Positions 27,673-35,829 of a stretch of 64,000 bases of DNA are shown piece by piece. The DNA is from Roseiconus nitratireducens. GTDB lineage: Bacteria; Planctomycetota; Planctomycetia; Pirellulales; Pirellulaceae. The notes under the pieces were generated by a model. The model saw only the letters and a list, made by a program, of their open reading frames with translations. It searched no databases and had not been told where the DNA came from. The position numbers and the translations under genes were made by a program. The stretch is from assembly GCF_008629675.1 (NCBI RefSeq), contig NZ_VWOX01000003.1:664367-728366 (forward strand). Reading direction: 5' to 3'. How positions within the stretch are numbered: position 1 is the stretch's first letter; every line of letters begins with the position of its first letter.

Positions 27673-29529
27673 ATGTGCGGAATCGTCGGTTACGTCGGAA
27701 CCGGTAACGCGGGTCATTTTCTTCTCAACGGCCTTCGTCGGCTGGAGTATCGCGGCTACGACAGCGCCGGCATTGCCATCCTGTCCGCTGGCGAACTGCA
27801 CCTGACGCGTTCGGTCGGTCGCATTGAGGCCTTGGCTCAGCGGTTGGGAAGTGACGCCGCCGACGGCCCCACCGGGATCGGGCACACCCGCTGGGCCACC
27901 CACGGTCCGGCGACCGAAATCAACGCGCACCCACACGTCGGGGGCGACGGCGAAGTGATCCTGGTCCACAACGGGGTGATCGAGAACTTCCAGATCCTGA
28001 AAGACGAGCTGATCGGAAAGGGTTATGACTTCAAATCCGCGACCGACAGCGAGGTCGTGGCTCATTTGATCGCCGAGGGTCTCAAGGTCACCCCCGAAAC
28101 TCCCGAGTCGCCGAACTTGCGTTTTGTCCAGGCCGTCCAGTGGGCAATCGCCCAATTGCGAGGCACGTATGGTCTGGTCGTTTCCTTCCGCGAGCGTCCG
28201 CAGATGTTGATCGCCGCCCGCTTCGGCAGCCCACTAGTTTTGGGTGTCGGCCACGGGGAATTCTTTGTCGCCAGCGATGCGTCACCACTGGCCGGTTGCA
28301 CCGACCGAATTGTCTACATGGCCGATCATCAATTGGCGGTCCTGACGCCGGAAGGCTTCTCGGTGTTGCACCGGGACCAGGGGAAAGTCAACGTGCAGAT
28401 CCAACCGTTGGAAGCTGCTGATGACGAAGTCAGCCTGCAAGGGTTTGACCATTACATGCTGAAGGAAATCTACGAACAGCCCGAAGCCTTGCGCAATGCG
28501 ATGCGAGGACGGCTGGACGAGGAAAATGCGACCGCCGTCTTCGGCGGGTTGAACCTGACACCGCAGCAACTTCGAAGCGTCGAGCGAATCATCCTGACCG
28601 GTTGCGGAACCAGTTGGCACTCGGCCCTCGTCGGTGAATACCTGATCGAGGAACTGGCACGCATTCCGGTCAGCGTCGAATATGCCAGCGAACTGCGTTA
28701 TCGAAATCCGCCGATTGAGAACAACACGTTGGTGTTCGGAATCACACAAAGCGGTGAAACCGCGGACACGCTGGCGGCACTGCGGGAAACGAAGCGAAAA
28801 GGACACCGCACCCTCGCAATCTGCAATGTGGTGGGCAGCTCCATCGCACAAGCGGCCGATGGTGGCGTGTACCTGCACGCGGGACCAGAAATTGGAGTGG
28901 CCAGTACCAAGGCCTACACGTCGCAGTGCTGCATCTTGACGATGCTGGCCTTGTACTTTGGCCGGCTTCGGCACCTGAGTTACGAGGGCGGACAACGGAT
29001 CATCCAAGAACTTTATGGGATCCCCGGCGCGGTCCAGGAAGCACTCAACTGCAACGAACGGGTCAAAGAAGTTGCCAACAAGTACCAGGACGCGACCAAC
29101 GTGCTCTACCTGGGACGTCAGTACAACTTCCCGACGGCATTGGAGGGAGCATTGAAGCTGAAAGAAATCAGCTACATCCATGCCGAGGGCTATCCGGCCG
29201 CGGAAATGAAACACGGCCCCATCGCTCTGGTCGATACCAAGACCCCCAGCGTGTTCATCGTGCCCCAGGGTTCAACCTACGACAAAGTCATGGCCAACAT
29301 GGAAGAGGTCAAAGCTCGGGGAGGCCCCATCATCGCCGTGGCGACCAAGGAAGACCCGATGGTCGACGCCGTCGCCGATGACGTGATTCGGATCCCAGAT
29401 GTCCCCTCCATTTTGCAGCCCATCGTGTCGGTCGTTCCGCTGCAATTGCTGTCGTACCACTTTGCCTTGCTGCGAGGTTGTGACGTGGATAAGCCGCGAA
29501 ATCTGGCAAAAAGCGTGACAGTGGAGTAA
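27673..29529 (+). CDS. glmS: Glutamine-fructose-6-phosphate aminotransferase (isomerizing)
   Basis: GlmS makes glucosamine-6-phosphate from fructose-6-phosphate and glutamine, the first step to UDP-GlcNAc for cell wall and lipopolysaccharide. The 618-residue length is normal. The catalytic Cys is exposed after Met removal (MCGIVGYVG). The glutaminase domain shows RRLEYRGYDSAGIAI, GHTRWATHG and HNGVIENF. Two SIS domains follow (ILTGCGTSWHSALVGEYLIE and TNVLYLGRQYNFPTALEGAL), and the C-terminus ends in the usual KSVTVE. The ATG at 27673 is fixed by the need for Cys2. Its presence suits the view that planctomycetes make peptidoglycan and LPS precursors. A terminator follows. Confidence 0.98.
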   Translation: MCGIVGYVGTGNAGHFLLNGLRRLEYRGYDSAGIAILSAGELHLTRSVGRIEALAQRLGSDAADGPTGIGHTRWATHGPATEINAHPHVGGDGEVILVHNGVIENFQILKDELIGKGYDFKSATDSEVVAHLIAEGLKVTPETPESPNLRFVQAVQWAIAQLRGTYGLVVSFRERPQMLIAARFGSPLVLGVGHGEFFVASDASPLAGCTDRIVYMADHQLAVLTPEGFSVLHRDQGKVNVQIQPLEAADDEVSLQGFDHYMLKEIYEQPEALRNAMRGRLDEENATAVFGGLNLTPQQLRSVERIILTGCGTSWHSALVGEYLIEELARIPVSVEYASELRYRNPPIENNTLVFGITQSGETADTLAALRETKRKGHRTLAICNVVGSSIAQAADGGVYLHAGPEIGVASTKAYTSQCCILTMLALYFGRLRHLSYEGGQRIIQELYGIPGAVQEALNCNERVKEVANKYQDATNVLYLGRQYNFPTALEGALKLKEISYIHAEGYPAAEMKHGPIALVDTKTPSVFIVPQGSTYDKVMANMEEVKARGGPIIAVATKEDPMVDAVADDVIRIPDVPSILQPIVSVVPLQLLSYHFALLRGCDVDKPRNLAKSVTVE

Positions 29530-29546
29530 CATACCCCCCCGTGCAT

Positions 29547-29573
29547 TTTCACCGAGTTTTTTGGTGAGTTTTT
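29547..29573 (+). terminator. Intrinsic terminator of glmS
   Basis: TCACC (29549-29553) pairs with GGTGA (29563-29567), with a T-rich loop, and is followed by TTTTT at 29569-29573. It starts 18 bp after the glmS stop. Confidence 0.65.
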
Positions 29574-29592
29574 CGTGCAAAACGAGAATCAT

Positions 29593-29616
29593 TGACTAAA
29601 TGTTGTCGAATAGTCA
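29593..29616. promoter_or_regulatory. Small dyad TGACTA-N12-TAGTCA upstream of the 67-residue gene
   Basis: Perfect 6-bp arms at 29593-29598 and 29611-29616, about 85 bp before the ATG at 29701. Either a repressor-type operator or a chance dyad. Confidence 0.3.
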
Positions 29617-29700
29617 GAGAGAACCGGTTCGCTGAGTTCGTCTGACCACCCGGCGTCGTTTCAGTCCGGCACCTGCAAACTCAAGACGAGAGAAACCAAA

Positions 29701-29904
29701 ATGACAAGCAACGGCCTGACATACAATTCTCGCAAAGCCTTGATGAACAATATTGGGGAAGCGGCTGGGACGGAAATCGCCAACCTGATCGCCGAAATGG
29801 CCGCGGAAATCGAAGAATTGCGACGTTCCAAGGTCAGCGTCACGCGGATCGTGCCTCCCAACCCGTCCGCCGCGCAGCTCCCGCCGCACAAAGACGCTAT
29901 CTGA
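29701..29904 (+). CDS. Small conserved-looking protein, function unknown
   Basis: A 67-residue product starting at ATG 29701 with a weak purine-rich site (GAGAG) about eight bases upstream. The middle is strongly helical and acidic (TEIANLIAEMAAEIEELRR), typical of a short coiled coil, and the C-terminus is proline-rich. No membrane or export signal. Codon composition fits its neighbours and it stands between the glmS terminator and a long gene-free stretch. The stop codon lies inside the first unit of a 15-bp tandem repeat (29893-29937), so the C-terminus may vary between strains. No family recognised. Confidence 0.65.
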   Translation: MTSNGLTYNSRKALMNNIGEAAGTEIANLIAEMAAEIEELRRSKVSVTRIVPPNPSAAQLPPHKDAI

Positions 29905-29937
29905 TCCGACGCTATCTGGTCTGACGCCATCTGGTCT
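29893..29937 (+). repeat. Three 15-bp tandem repeats spanning a stop codon
   Basis: Units at 29893-29907, 29908-29922 and 29923-29937 share the core GACGCTATCTGGTCT with one to three changes. The TGA in the first unit ends the 67-residue protein; the later units read TGG at that place. Confidence 0.75.
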
Positions 29938-30594
29938 GATGCGTCCGCGGGCGAGCCTGTGGTTTGTCCGCAATCCCATTCCCCGCTGAACTTCCGACCG
30001 GTTCTGCACCGCCGTCTCGGTACGCCCCAAGCACGGCCACTCTTTCTTGCTCGCCTGGTAGAGCTTACCCGGGCCGCGGACTTGCCCCCGCAAAAGCATG
30101 GCGGTTGAAGCACCGGGCCCTGTCTGAAAACTCGCAAACCCGGGTAGCGACCTTCCCGGAGGCAGGGCGAAACAACCTGGCTGAGCTCACCAGCGGAGGG
30201 TGAATGGGACTCGCATCCCAGCTCCCAAAGCCCTGCTGCCTAGTTTCTACACAACCGCCTCTCGAAATTGCGTATTTGGCGGGCACGATCTTGGGGATTG
30301 GCGAATTCGAACAAGCAGCCTTGGATTTTCCGCCGTCTTCTGAACGGCGTCTGGGACAAGGATTCGCCCCTATACACAACCCAGGTGATCGAATCCTCCC
30401 TAAACCGAATACAAACGGGCGACGCTAGAAAAACGCACGGCCCGCTCAGACGTTTGGTACGAGCGTTGCAAAATCGACGCGTCAGGGAGGAAGCACGGAC
30501 GCACACGCTTTCCAGGGAAGGTCGTTTGAAGCGCAACGGGGAATTGCGTTTCCGACAGCCGAGCGTTTCTGAGACACCTCGTTTAGGAGCGCTC

Positions 30595-30657
30595 GTTAAT
30601 GGCCCATGAGTCGGGTGATTTGGATCCGGTGCCGGATCACCCGACTCGGCCATTAAC
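30595..30657. repeat. 63-bp three-step inverted repeat
   Basis: Outer arms GTTAATGGCC/GGCCATTAAC (10 bp), middle arms GAGTCGGGT/ACCCGACTC (9 bp) and inner arms GATCCGG/CCGGATC (7 bp) nest around a two-base loop; the only unpaired bases are a CAT on the left and a few bases (GATTTG) inside. As RNA this is a very stable hairpin. No T run follows on either strand. Confidence 0.75.
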
Positions 30658-30787
30658 ATTCTCACCCGCGGCCAGTCCAGTTGGATAGCCCTCTGAGACG
30701 GCAGGCCCTGTCCGACGACTCGGTCAATCCCGTCGCGATCGCCGCGGAAAGCCACTCTGGCGAGTGTCGTTACTCATTTGCAGACAG

Positions 30788-30819
30788 ATGCGAGAAAACC
30801 CGCGGCTCATGCAAACGGG
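30788..30819 (-). repeat. Dispersed intergenic repeat, copy C (internal deletion)
   Basis: CCCGCGGCTCATGCAA (30799-30814) equals copy A at 24110-24139 after removal of 14 bases between two short GCGGC words, with one substitution. The flank TTTTCTCGCATC (minus strand) matches copy B (33841-33850). Confidence 0.5.
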
Positions 30820-30900
30820 AAGTGTCCAGCGACACAACGTTGATGGTTGTGCCGGGCGTCTGAGCCACCTTGCCGGGTCATCCCCGTTGCAATCGGAAAC

Positions 30901-30927
30901 AAAAAAAGGCGGCCCGCTCTGGCCGCC
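30901..30927 (-). terminator. Intrinsic terminator of the TPR-protein gene
   Basis: On the minus strand GGCGGCC (complement of 30921-30927) and GGCCGCC (complement of 30908-30914) form a seven-base GC stem with a six-base loop, followed by seven T (30907-30901). It starts 56 bp after the stop of the gene ending at 30983. Confidence 0.85.
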
Positions 30928-30982
30928 TCTTCCGCGTCTGAGCCCACGCGGGGCTCAGGACGTTTCTTCATTTCAGCAACGC

Positions 30983-31819
30983 TCAGTTACCAAACGGATC
31001 CCCGCCAAACGGATCGCCGGAATCGCCGGCGTCTCCTGATCCGCCAAAGGGATCTCCGCCAAATGGATCGGCGCCGGAGTCACTGCCCGGCGCCGGATTG
31101 CCGAACGGATCGGCATCTTCGGTCGGCATGGCAGCCTCAGCGGCGTCACCTGCGGGCGCCGGGTCATCGGCAAAGGGATTGTCGTCAAGTCCTTCCAAAG
31201 CGTTGTCCGACTCCACTTCCGGCTGGCCATCTGCAAGCGCGGGTCCGTCGTCTGCGAAGGGGTTGTCAGGAACGGGCGATCCCGGCGCCGGCGGAGCGGG
31301 TTGGGCGGCACGTGGGGCCGGTTCGGTCGCCCGGGGAGCCGGACGAACTGCTCCACGTCCCGTGGCCCCCAGTTCTCTCAATCGCTGATCCGATCGCTCC
31401 GTCGCGGTGGCCATGGCCTCCAGGCGGGCCTGCTGACGGATCTTTTCCAGTTCCAGCCGGTCGGGACCTTGGAAACGGGACAGAGATTGCCCAATGGAGA
31501 GCGTTCCACCGCCTCCGTTGCGGGCCTCCAGGCGGGCACCTTCACGCCAATCGGCCAAGCCTTCTTCCGTTCGGCCCTGATTCCGCTCGACCATGCCGCG
31601 GAAATAGTAAGCGCGAGGATCGCGCGTGCCGCCGTCGATCGCCGATGTCAGGTAGTCGTTCGCCTCGACATAATTCCCCGAATAGTAGGCGTGCACGCCC
31701 CGTCCATAAACTTCCGCCAAAATCGATTCGTTCTGGGCGGCCGCCTCGGAAACGCCAAGGGTCGCCGTGAGCAACGTGAACGCGGCCAAGTGAGTAAGGT
31801 TCGAAAAACGTCGGGTCAT
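30983..31819 (-). CDS. Exported TPR-containing protein with Pro/Asp-rich DPFG tail
   Basis: The ATG at 31819 has a purine-rich site (GAGAGGA) upstream and opens with a signal peptide (about residues 1-28, ending in GVSEAAA). Residues 35-100 form one or two tetratricopeptide-like helix pairs (YGRGVHAYYSGNYVEANDYL, then AYYFRGMVERNQGRTEEGLA). The C-terminal 120 residues are low-complexity, rich in Pro, Ala, Asp and Gly, with repeated NPFADD and DPFGG words up to the last residue. The protein has 278 residues. It would sit in the periplasm or outside, probably in protein contacts. Downstream of the S41 protease gene on the same strand, with 231 bp between and its own terminator. No family name can be given. 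Confidence 0.75.
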   Translation of the reverse strand: MTRRFSNLTHLAAFTLLTATLGVSEAAAQNESILAEVYGRGVHAYYSGNYVEANDYLTSAIDGGTRDPRAYYFRGMVERNQGRTEEGLADWREGARLEARNGGGGTLSIGQSLSRFQGPDRLELEKIRQQARLEAMATATERSDQRLRELGATGRGAVRPAPRATEPAPRAAQPAPPAPGSPVPDNPFADDGPALADGQPEVESDNALEGLDDNPFADDPAPAGDAAEAAMPTEDADPFGNPAPGSDSGADPFGGDPFGGSGDAGDSGDPFGGDPFGN

Positions 31820-31946
31820 CACTTGTGGGTCCTCTCCCAATTCGAGCGGTCAGACGAGTTGCTGCTGAACTCGTCGGCCGTGTCGGTAACGGTGCGGGTG
31901 GCCGAACCAGAAATTCGGCAAAATACTCTCCATTAGAGGATAGTTA

Positions 31947-31964
31947 TGCCGGACAGGTCCGGCA
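31947..31964. promoter_or_regulatory. Dyad TGCCGGAC-AG-GTCCGGCA
   Basis: Perfect 8-bp arms around two bases, about 130 bp upstream of the TPR-protein start. The tiny spacer fits a protein-binding dyad better than an RNA hairpin. A second dyad (GGCGGGAA-N6-TTCCCGCC) lies at 31983-32004. Confidence 0.35.
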
Positions 31965-31982
31965 AACAGATTCACGGGGCCG

Positions 31983-32004
31983 GGCGGGAAATCGCGTTCC
32001 CGCC
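31983..32004. repeat. Inverted repeat GGCGGGAA-N6-TTCCCGCC
   Basis: Perfect 8-bp arms in the spacer between the S41 protease stop and the TPR gene. The core GCGGGAA/TTCCCGC is the same as in the dyad at 1599-1622. It might serve as a terminator hairpin for the protease gene or as a binding site. Confidence 0.4.
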
Positions 32005-32050
32005 GGCAAGCTGGGGCGTCCCGGCAGCGACCGATCGGTCGCCGAAGGCT

Positions 32051-33568
32051 TCAAGCCGCCGACTTGCGGGGTTCGGTGTCCTGCGGCTGCGAATCGCCCG
32101 GCCCCTCAGCCGATTCTGATGCGGAATTCGCAGCCCCGCTTTCGCCGCGACGCAACAAATAGCCCACTGCGGCCCGCAACGGGGGATCAATGGACAACGC
32201 TTCCGGACCCCGCTGGACATTCCGGCGAGCTTCTGCGGAAAGCTCGACCGGTTTTGTCGGTGGTGAGGCATCCTCGACCGCACCCCCGCCGGAAAACTCG
32301 TTGCCCGCACCTTCGGTGTTCTCTGAATCGGGATTCGGCATCACGGGAACCAGATCTTCCGGGGCTGGCGGGTTCACGCCGGCCAACAGCGGAAAGGATG
32401 CCGCCCGCCACATCAGACTCAACTTCATCAACGAAGATCCGTCCATCGGGATCACATACCCCGGATTGGGCACCACGCCCCATTCGTCGGTTTCGTCGTC
32501 ATCGGGGTCCCGATGAATGTTGTGATTGTTTGGACGGTAGTACTTGGCGACCGTCAGACGCAAAGCGCTTCGTCCATACTGCAGGGGCATCACCTCCTGC
32601 ACGGTCCCCTTGCCATAACTGCGGGTGCCAACGATCAATGCTCGCTGGTTGTCCTGAAGACAGGCCGCAACGATTTCGCTGGCGCTGGCACTGTTCTCAT
32701 CGATCAGCACGGCCACCGGGATGTCCTCGCGGACCAGCGTTCCCGGCGTGGCAGAATAGGACTCGTCAATGATCCCGCCCCGTGTCCGCGTCGACACGAT
32801 CGGACCGCCAGAAAGAAACATATCGCACACGTCACAGGCGGCGTACAGCAAACCGCCGCCGTTGCCTCGCAGGTCCAACACCAGGGCGTCGAAATCGTTG
32901 TTCAGCTCAGCCAGAATCTCTTCCAACTCGCGCACGGTCTTCTCGCCAAAACTTTTCAGCCGCACGTACGCCACCGACGGCTGACTCTTCAGCCGATACA
33001 CCCAACGATTGTCTTTGTCCCGGTGGTCCCCGATCACCGATTCCAGCTCGATCGTCGCCCGCTCGACCGACAACGCCACTTCCGATTCCGCTCTCCGGAC
33101 CCGCAGTTTGACCTGCGTCCCTGGCGGCCCCTTCAGGCGGTCACTGACATCGGTCAATGCCATCGACGAAACATCTTCGCCATTGACCCGCAAGATTTCG
33201 TCCCCGGGAAGCACTCCGGCCTGCAGCGCCGGCGATCCCACCAACGGGGTGATCACTCGAACCGGTGCCGATTCAACCGGCTGCTCGACGTAGATTCCGA
33301 TTCCCGCGAACTCTTGATTGATGCTATCGCGGAAGGACTCGTAGTCGTCGACGGCAAAGTAGCTGCTGTGCTGGTCCAATTGACTGACCACGCCTTTCAT
33401 TGCCGCGGATACCAACGCCTGCTGGTCGACCGGATCGACGTAGTTCTGCTCAATCAGTTCGATCGCTTCACCCAAGATGCTCGCCGTACGCGTGTTGCGA
33501 TACGTGACGTGGCACAGCACGCTGAGTGCCGCAGCGAGCATGATGATGTTGAAATTGCGCGGAAGCAT
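32051..33568 (-). CDS. S41-family C-terminal processing protease (CtpA-like)
   Basis: A 505-residue protein with an N-terminal membrane or signal segment (residues 7-20), a PDZ domain at about 85-170 (AGIGIYVEQPVESAPVRVIT, then SPALQAGVLPGDEILRVNG) and the tail-specific protease core. The catalytic Ser is S295 (ENSASASEIV) and the Lys is K320 (GTRSYGKGTVQEV), 25 residues apart as in known Ctp enzymes. A Pro/Glu-rich tail of about 110 residues follows and is longer than in most relatives. It should trim proteins at their C-termini in the periplasm. The TPR-protein gene lies downstream on the same strand. Substrate unknown. Confidence 0.93.
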   Translation of the reverse strand: MLPRNFNIIMLAAALSVLCHVTYRNTRTASILGEAIELIEQNYVDPVDQQALVSAAMKGVVSQLDQHSSYFAVDDYESFRDSINQEFAGIGIYVEQPVESAPVRVITPLVGSPALQAGVLPGDEILRVNGEDVSSMALTDVSDRLKGPPGTQVKLRVRRAESEVALSVERATIELESVIGDHRDKDNRWVYRLKSQPSVAYVRLKSFGEKTVRELEEILAELNNDFDALVLDLRGNGGGLLYAACDVCDMFLSGGPIVSTRTRGGIIDESYSATPGTLVREDIPVAVLIDENSASASEIVAACLQDNQRALIVGTRSYGKGTVQEVMPLQYGRSALRLTVAKYYRPNNHNIHRDPDDDETDEWGVVPNPGYVIPMDGSSLMKLSLMWRAASFPLLAGVNPPAPEDLVPVMPNPDSENTEGAGNEFSGGGAVEDASPPTKPVELSAEARRNVQRGPEALSIDPPLRAAVGYLLRRGESGAANSASESAEGPGDSQPQDTEPRKSAA

Positions 33569-33926
33569 CGACGGAAGACTTCAATAGGAAAGGCCAGCAT
33601 TGACCGGAACGCCCGACGGCGACCAGTGATCAGGGTTCATTCTATCCGTTTTGACCGTCGTGACAGGATGTCTTTCCCGATCAGGAAGTCCGCCCGGTCA
33701 CTCGATGGACCGAACCCAGCAGCCTTGGATCGCGAACGCGTCCCGTCGTGACGCTGCCGCACAGAAGCCGATTCCGCTTTGCCCCAAGCGTCAGCTGGAC
33801 AGCGCCACCTTGCGTGAGTCGCGTGGCGCCAGCCGCGGGGTTTCTCGCATCGACGGGCGGCTAGCGTCTTGCCGACCATTGCACGGCAATTCACGGTATT
33901 TTTGGATTGAATTTGGCGCTGTGCCG
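33569..33926. other. Gene-free spacer holding dispersed repeat copy B
   Basis: About 360 bp without a credible gene. The notable content is the dispersed element at 33808-33911 and a short inverted repeat GCGCCAC/GTGGCGC at 33802-33829 at its left end. Both neighbouring genes are on the minus strand. Confidence 0.5.
33808..33911 (+). repeat. Dispersed intergenic repeat, copy B
   Basis: Bases 33810-33839 match the inverse complement of 24110-24139 at 27 of 30 positions, and the rest runs parallel to copy A through a CATTGCAC/CATCGCAC word to a poly-T end. Confidence 0.6.
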
Positions 33927-35285
33927 TTAGACGCCATTCAAAAACGGAATGGGCATCAACACCGCGTGCTGTTGGACCCAGGTCTGCAAGCCATCCCAAC
34001 TGGTGTACTGGGAGAGCGTCAGAAACAGCAGGTAGACCGCCACCACCCCTGGCATCAGGATGCGGACCGCCCAGCGAGAGACCACCCGCATGAATCCGCC
34101 CGGCTTCATTCGCCCATCGCCATAGTCCAACGCGATGCGACGGGCGCGACGCATCGCCAACCCTTCGGCCAGTCGTGCCGGCAAGATAAAAGAGACGAAC
34201 ACCAGGGTCGGGAGCCAAACGACTTCCTGAGGCGTCGCTTCAATTTTCAACAGGTACAGCGGAATCGGTAACAGCACCAATCCGCAAACCATCGCCGCCA
34301 ACCAGGACCAGGGCGCATAGCAAAACAGCCGGCGAATCCGCCCCACCTGGAACAAGGCCGCCAACCGATTCTCAGCGGCAAAGTGCACTTGAAGCATTGG
34401 CAGATAGAGCAAAACGATCCCGAGCATGATCAACGCCAATCCACCGACCAGACCGGCCAAACCGGTTTCGCCATTGCGGTTGGCAGCGATGATTAGCATC
34501 GCGGGGATCAGCCAAACCAAGGTTCCCAGCGCGCCCCGCAGCCCCAAGGAAAAGAAACGCCAAAGTTCCAGCGAACCCGTGAACCGCCACAGACGATCTG
34601 GAAGCTCACGGTAGGTGCTCGGTCGCCAGCCCTGACGCAAAAACCGCAGCGGTTGGGGCCACAAAAACGCCCACAGCGATCCCCCCCGCGCCATCGCCCA
34701 CAGCACGTAAACGAGCCCCGAGACAGCCGCCGCAATCGCGGCGATTCTCAGCATGCCCGCCTGCGACGAGCCCGGGGAAATCAACTCCGCGACCGACTCC
34801 CAATGCGTCAGCAGGCCGACCGGAAGCGACGCCAACAGCATCGCCGCGATCACCAACCCGATGGTCCCGGCGGCCCGCACGTGTGGCAACGACTCTCGCA
34901 GTTTTCCGCCCGACGCCAAGCGTCCCGAAGCGTCCAGCAAGTATCCGAACGTGATCAATTGGACGATCGGAATCGCCGCCAGCACGGCCAGCAGCACAAC
35001 CAACGATGCAATGCTGAACAGCCCCGTCAGCACGCCACCCACCAGGCGGCAGGCACGACGTATCCAGCCCACTTCCTCGTCGCGTCCGGAATCAGGTTTT
35101 GGCTGAGATTCGTTAAGCTGCGGCGATTCACCTGGCTGCAGCTCTGCGTCCGCCGCATTGCGGGTGTCCGGACCCAAGCCGGGGTCCCCTTCCAGGAGCG
35201 AAACCGCCAGCGAGTCACCGTGGATTTCGCCGCGGGAATGGGAGTCGCTGGACGCGTGGCGTGAGTCGGTCGTGCTGTCGGACAT
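33927..35285 (-). CDS. Polytopic membrane protein, DUF4013-like
   Basis: A 452-residue protein from the ATG at 35285. The first 75 residues are polar, acidic and cytoplasmic in character. Then come about eight to ten hydrophobic helices, for example VLTGLFSIASLVVLLAVLAA, IGLVIAAMLLASLPVGLL, a long helix pair near residues 255-300 and the final ILMPGVVAVYLLFLTLSQY. The stretch YLLDASGRLASGGKLRESLP resembles DUF4013 membrane proteins, which are common in planctomycetes and have no known function. No catalytic motif is visible. It stands alone on the minus strand, divergent from the HtrA-like gene with over 500 bp between. Confidence 0.7.
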   Translation of the reverse strand: MSDSTTDSRHASSDSHSRGEIHGDSLAVSLLEGDPGLGPDTRNAADAELQPGESPQLNESQPKPDSGRDEEVGWIRRACRLVGGVLTGLFSIASLVVLLAVLAAIPIVQLITFGYLLDASGRLASGGKLRESLPHVRAAGTIGLVIAAMLLASLPVGLLTHWESVAELISPGSSQAGMLRIAAIAAAVSGLVYVLWAMARGGSLWAFLWPQPLRFLRQGWRPSTYRELPDRLWRFTGSLELWRFFSLGLRGALGTLVWLIPAMLIIAANRNGETGLAGLVGGLALIMLGIVLLYLPMLQVHFAAENRLAALFQVGRIRRLFCYAPWSWLAAMVCGLVLLPIPLYLLKIEATPQEVVWLPTLVFVSFILPARLAEGLAMRRARRIALDYGDGRMKPGGFMRVVSRWAVRILMPGVVAVYLLFLTLSQYTSWDGLQTWVQQHAVLMPIPFLNGV

Positions 35286-35829
35286 TGGAAACGACAAAGC
35301 CGGTTCACCTGAAAGTTACGTTGAAAGCGATCGGAGATTCACGACAGAGGCTCGGGATCTCCCACCGCAGATTTCTATTCTAACTGGCCACCAGGGATCG
35401 GCCGATTCGAATGGCAAACGTTCCCGGCCAAAGAGGTCGGGCAGTTTGTTGCAGGGATCTGCCTGAGAAGCGTTCGAAATGAAACCGCCATTCTTGGGCG
35501 GACGGCCGCCAAAACATCCCTTTTTCCGCTGAATTCTTCCGGACAGCAGGGTCATGTGTTCACTGCCACCAGTGCCATGAATCCACCCGCGTTCCTGGAC
35601 AGTCAGACTTAACAGCAATCCGCCGCAAACTTGCAAGTTCCCGCCACTTGCGGGGGCAATTGTTAAGACTGGTAAACCTTGCGGCATGGGGTTCAAGCCA
35701 TCAAGGGATCGTGATGTTTTTTCCGATTCACTCTCTCATGCCGAGCTTGCCGGCTCGGGCGGTCAGCGGAATCCCGCAATTTCCGCCGACGATTCACGCA
35801 ACCAGTTCTGAAACCGGGTACGGGGACCT
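35286..35829. other. Gene-free divergent spacer
   Basis: About 540 bp between the DUF4013-like gene and the HtrA-like gene, which should hold both promoters. An open frame on the minus strand (35316-35696) shows no domain, composition or start site that would support a gene. A short GGCGG/CCGCC-rich stretch at 35480-35515 could form a weak hairpin. Nothing else is seen. Confidence 0.45.

Larger units (their letters stand above)
29905..30982. other. Repeat-rich gene-free region of about 1.1 kb
   Basis: No open frame here has a recognisable domain, and those on opposite strands overlap. It holds the end of the 15-bp tandem repeat, a large inverted repeat at 30595-30657, an internally deleted copy of the dispersed element at 30788-30819, and the terminator of the next minus-strand gene at 30901-30927. 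A stretch around 30160-30230 has several GGAGGGTGAA-type words like those at 14868 and 56891. No tRNA was recognised. Confidence 0.6.

Noticed and set aside
30065..30379. Minus-strand frame with a SWDASPIHPPLVSSARLF word
   Set aside because: It lies in the repeat-rich spacer; the word looks like the chance translation of a dispersed DNA repeat, and there is no start site or domain. I recall similar annotated small proteins in Rhodopirellula but cannot check this.
30240..30470. Possible tRNA-like stretch (GATCGAATCC word)
   Set aside because: No matching acceptor, D or anticodon arms could be formed around the word.
35316..35696. 126-codon minus-strand frame upstream of the HtrA-like gene
   Set aside because: Mixed composition, no signal or domain, and it fills a divergent promoter region.
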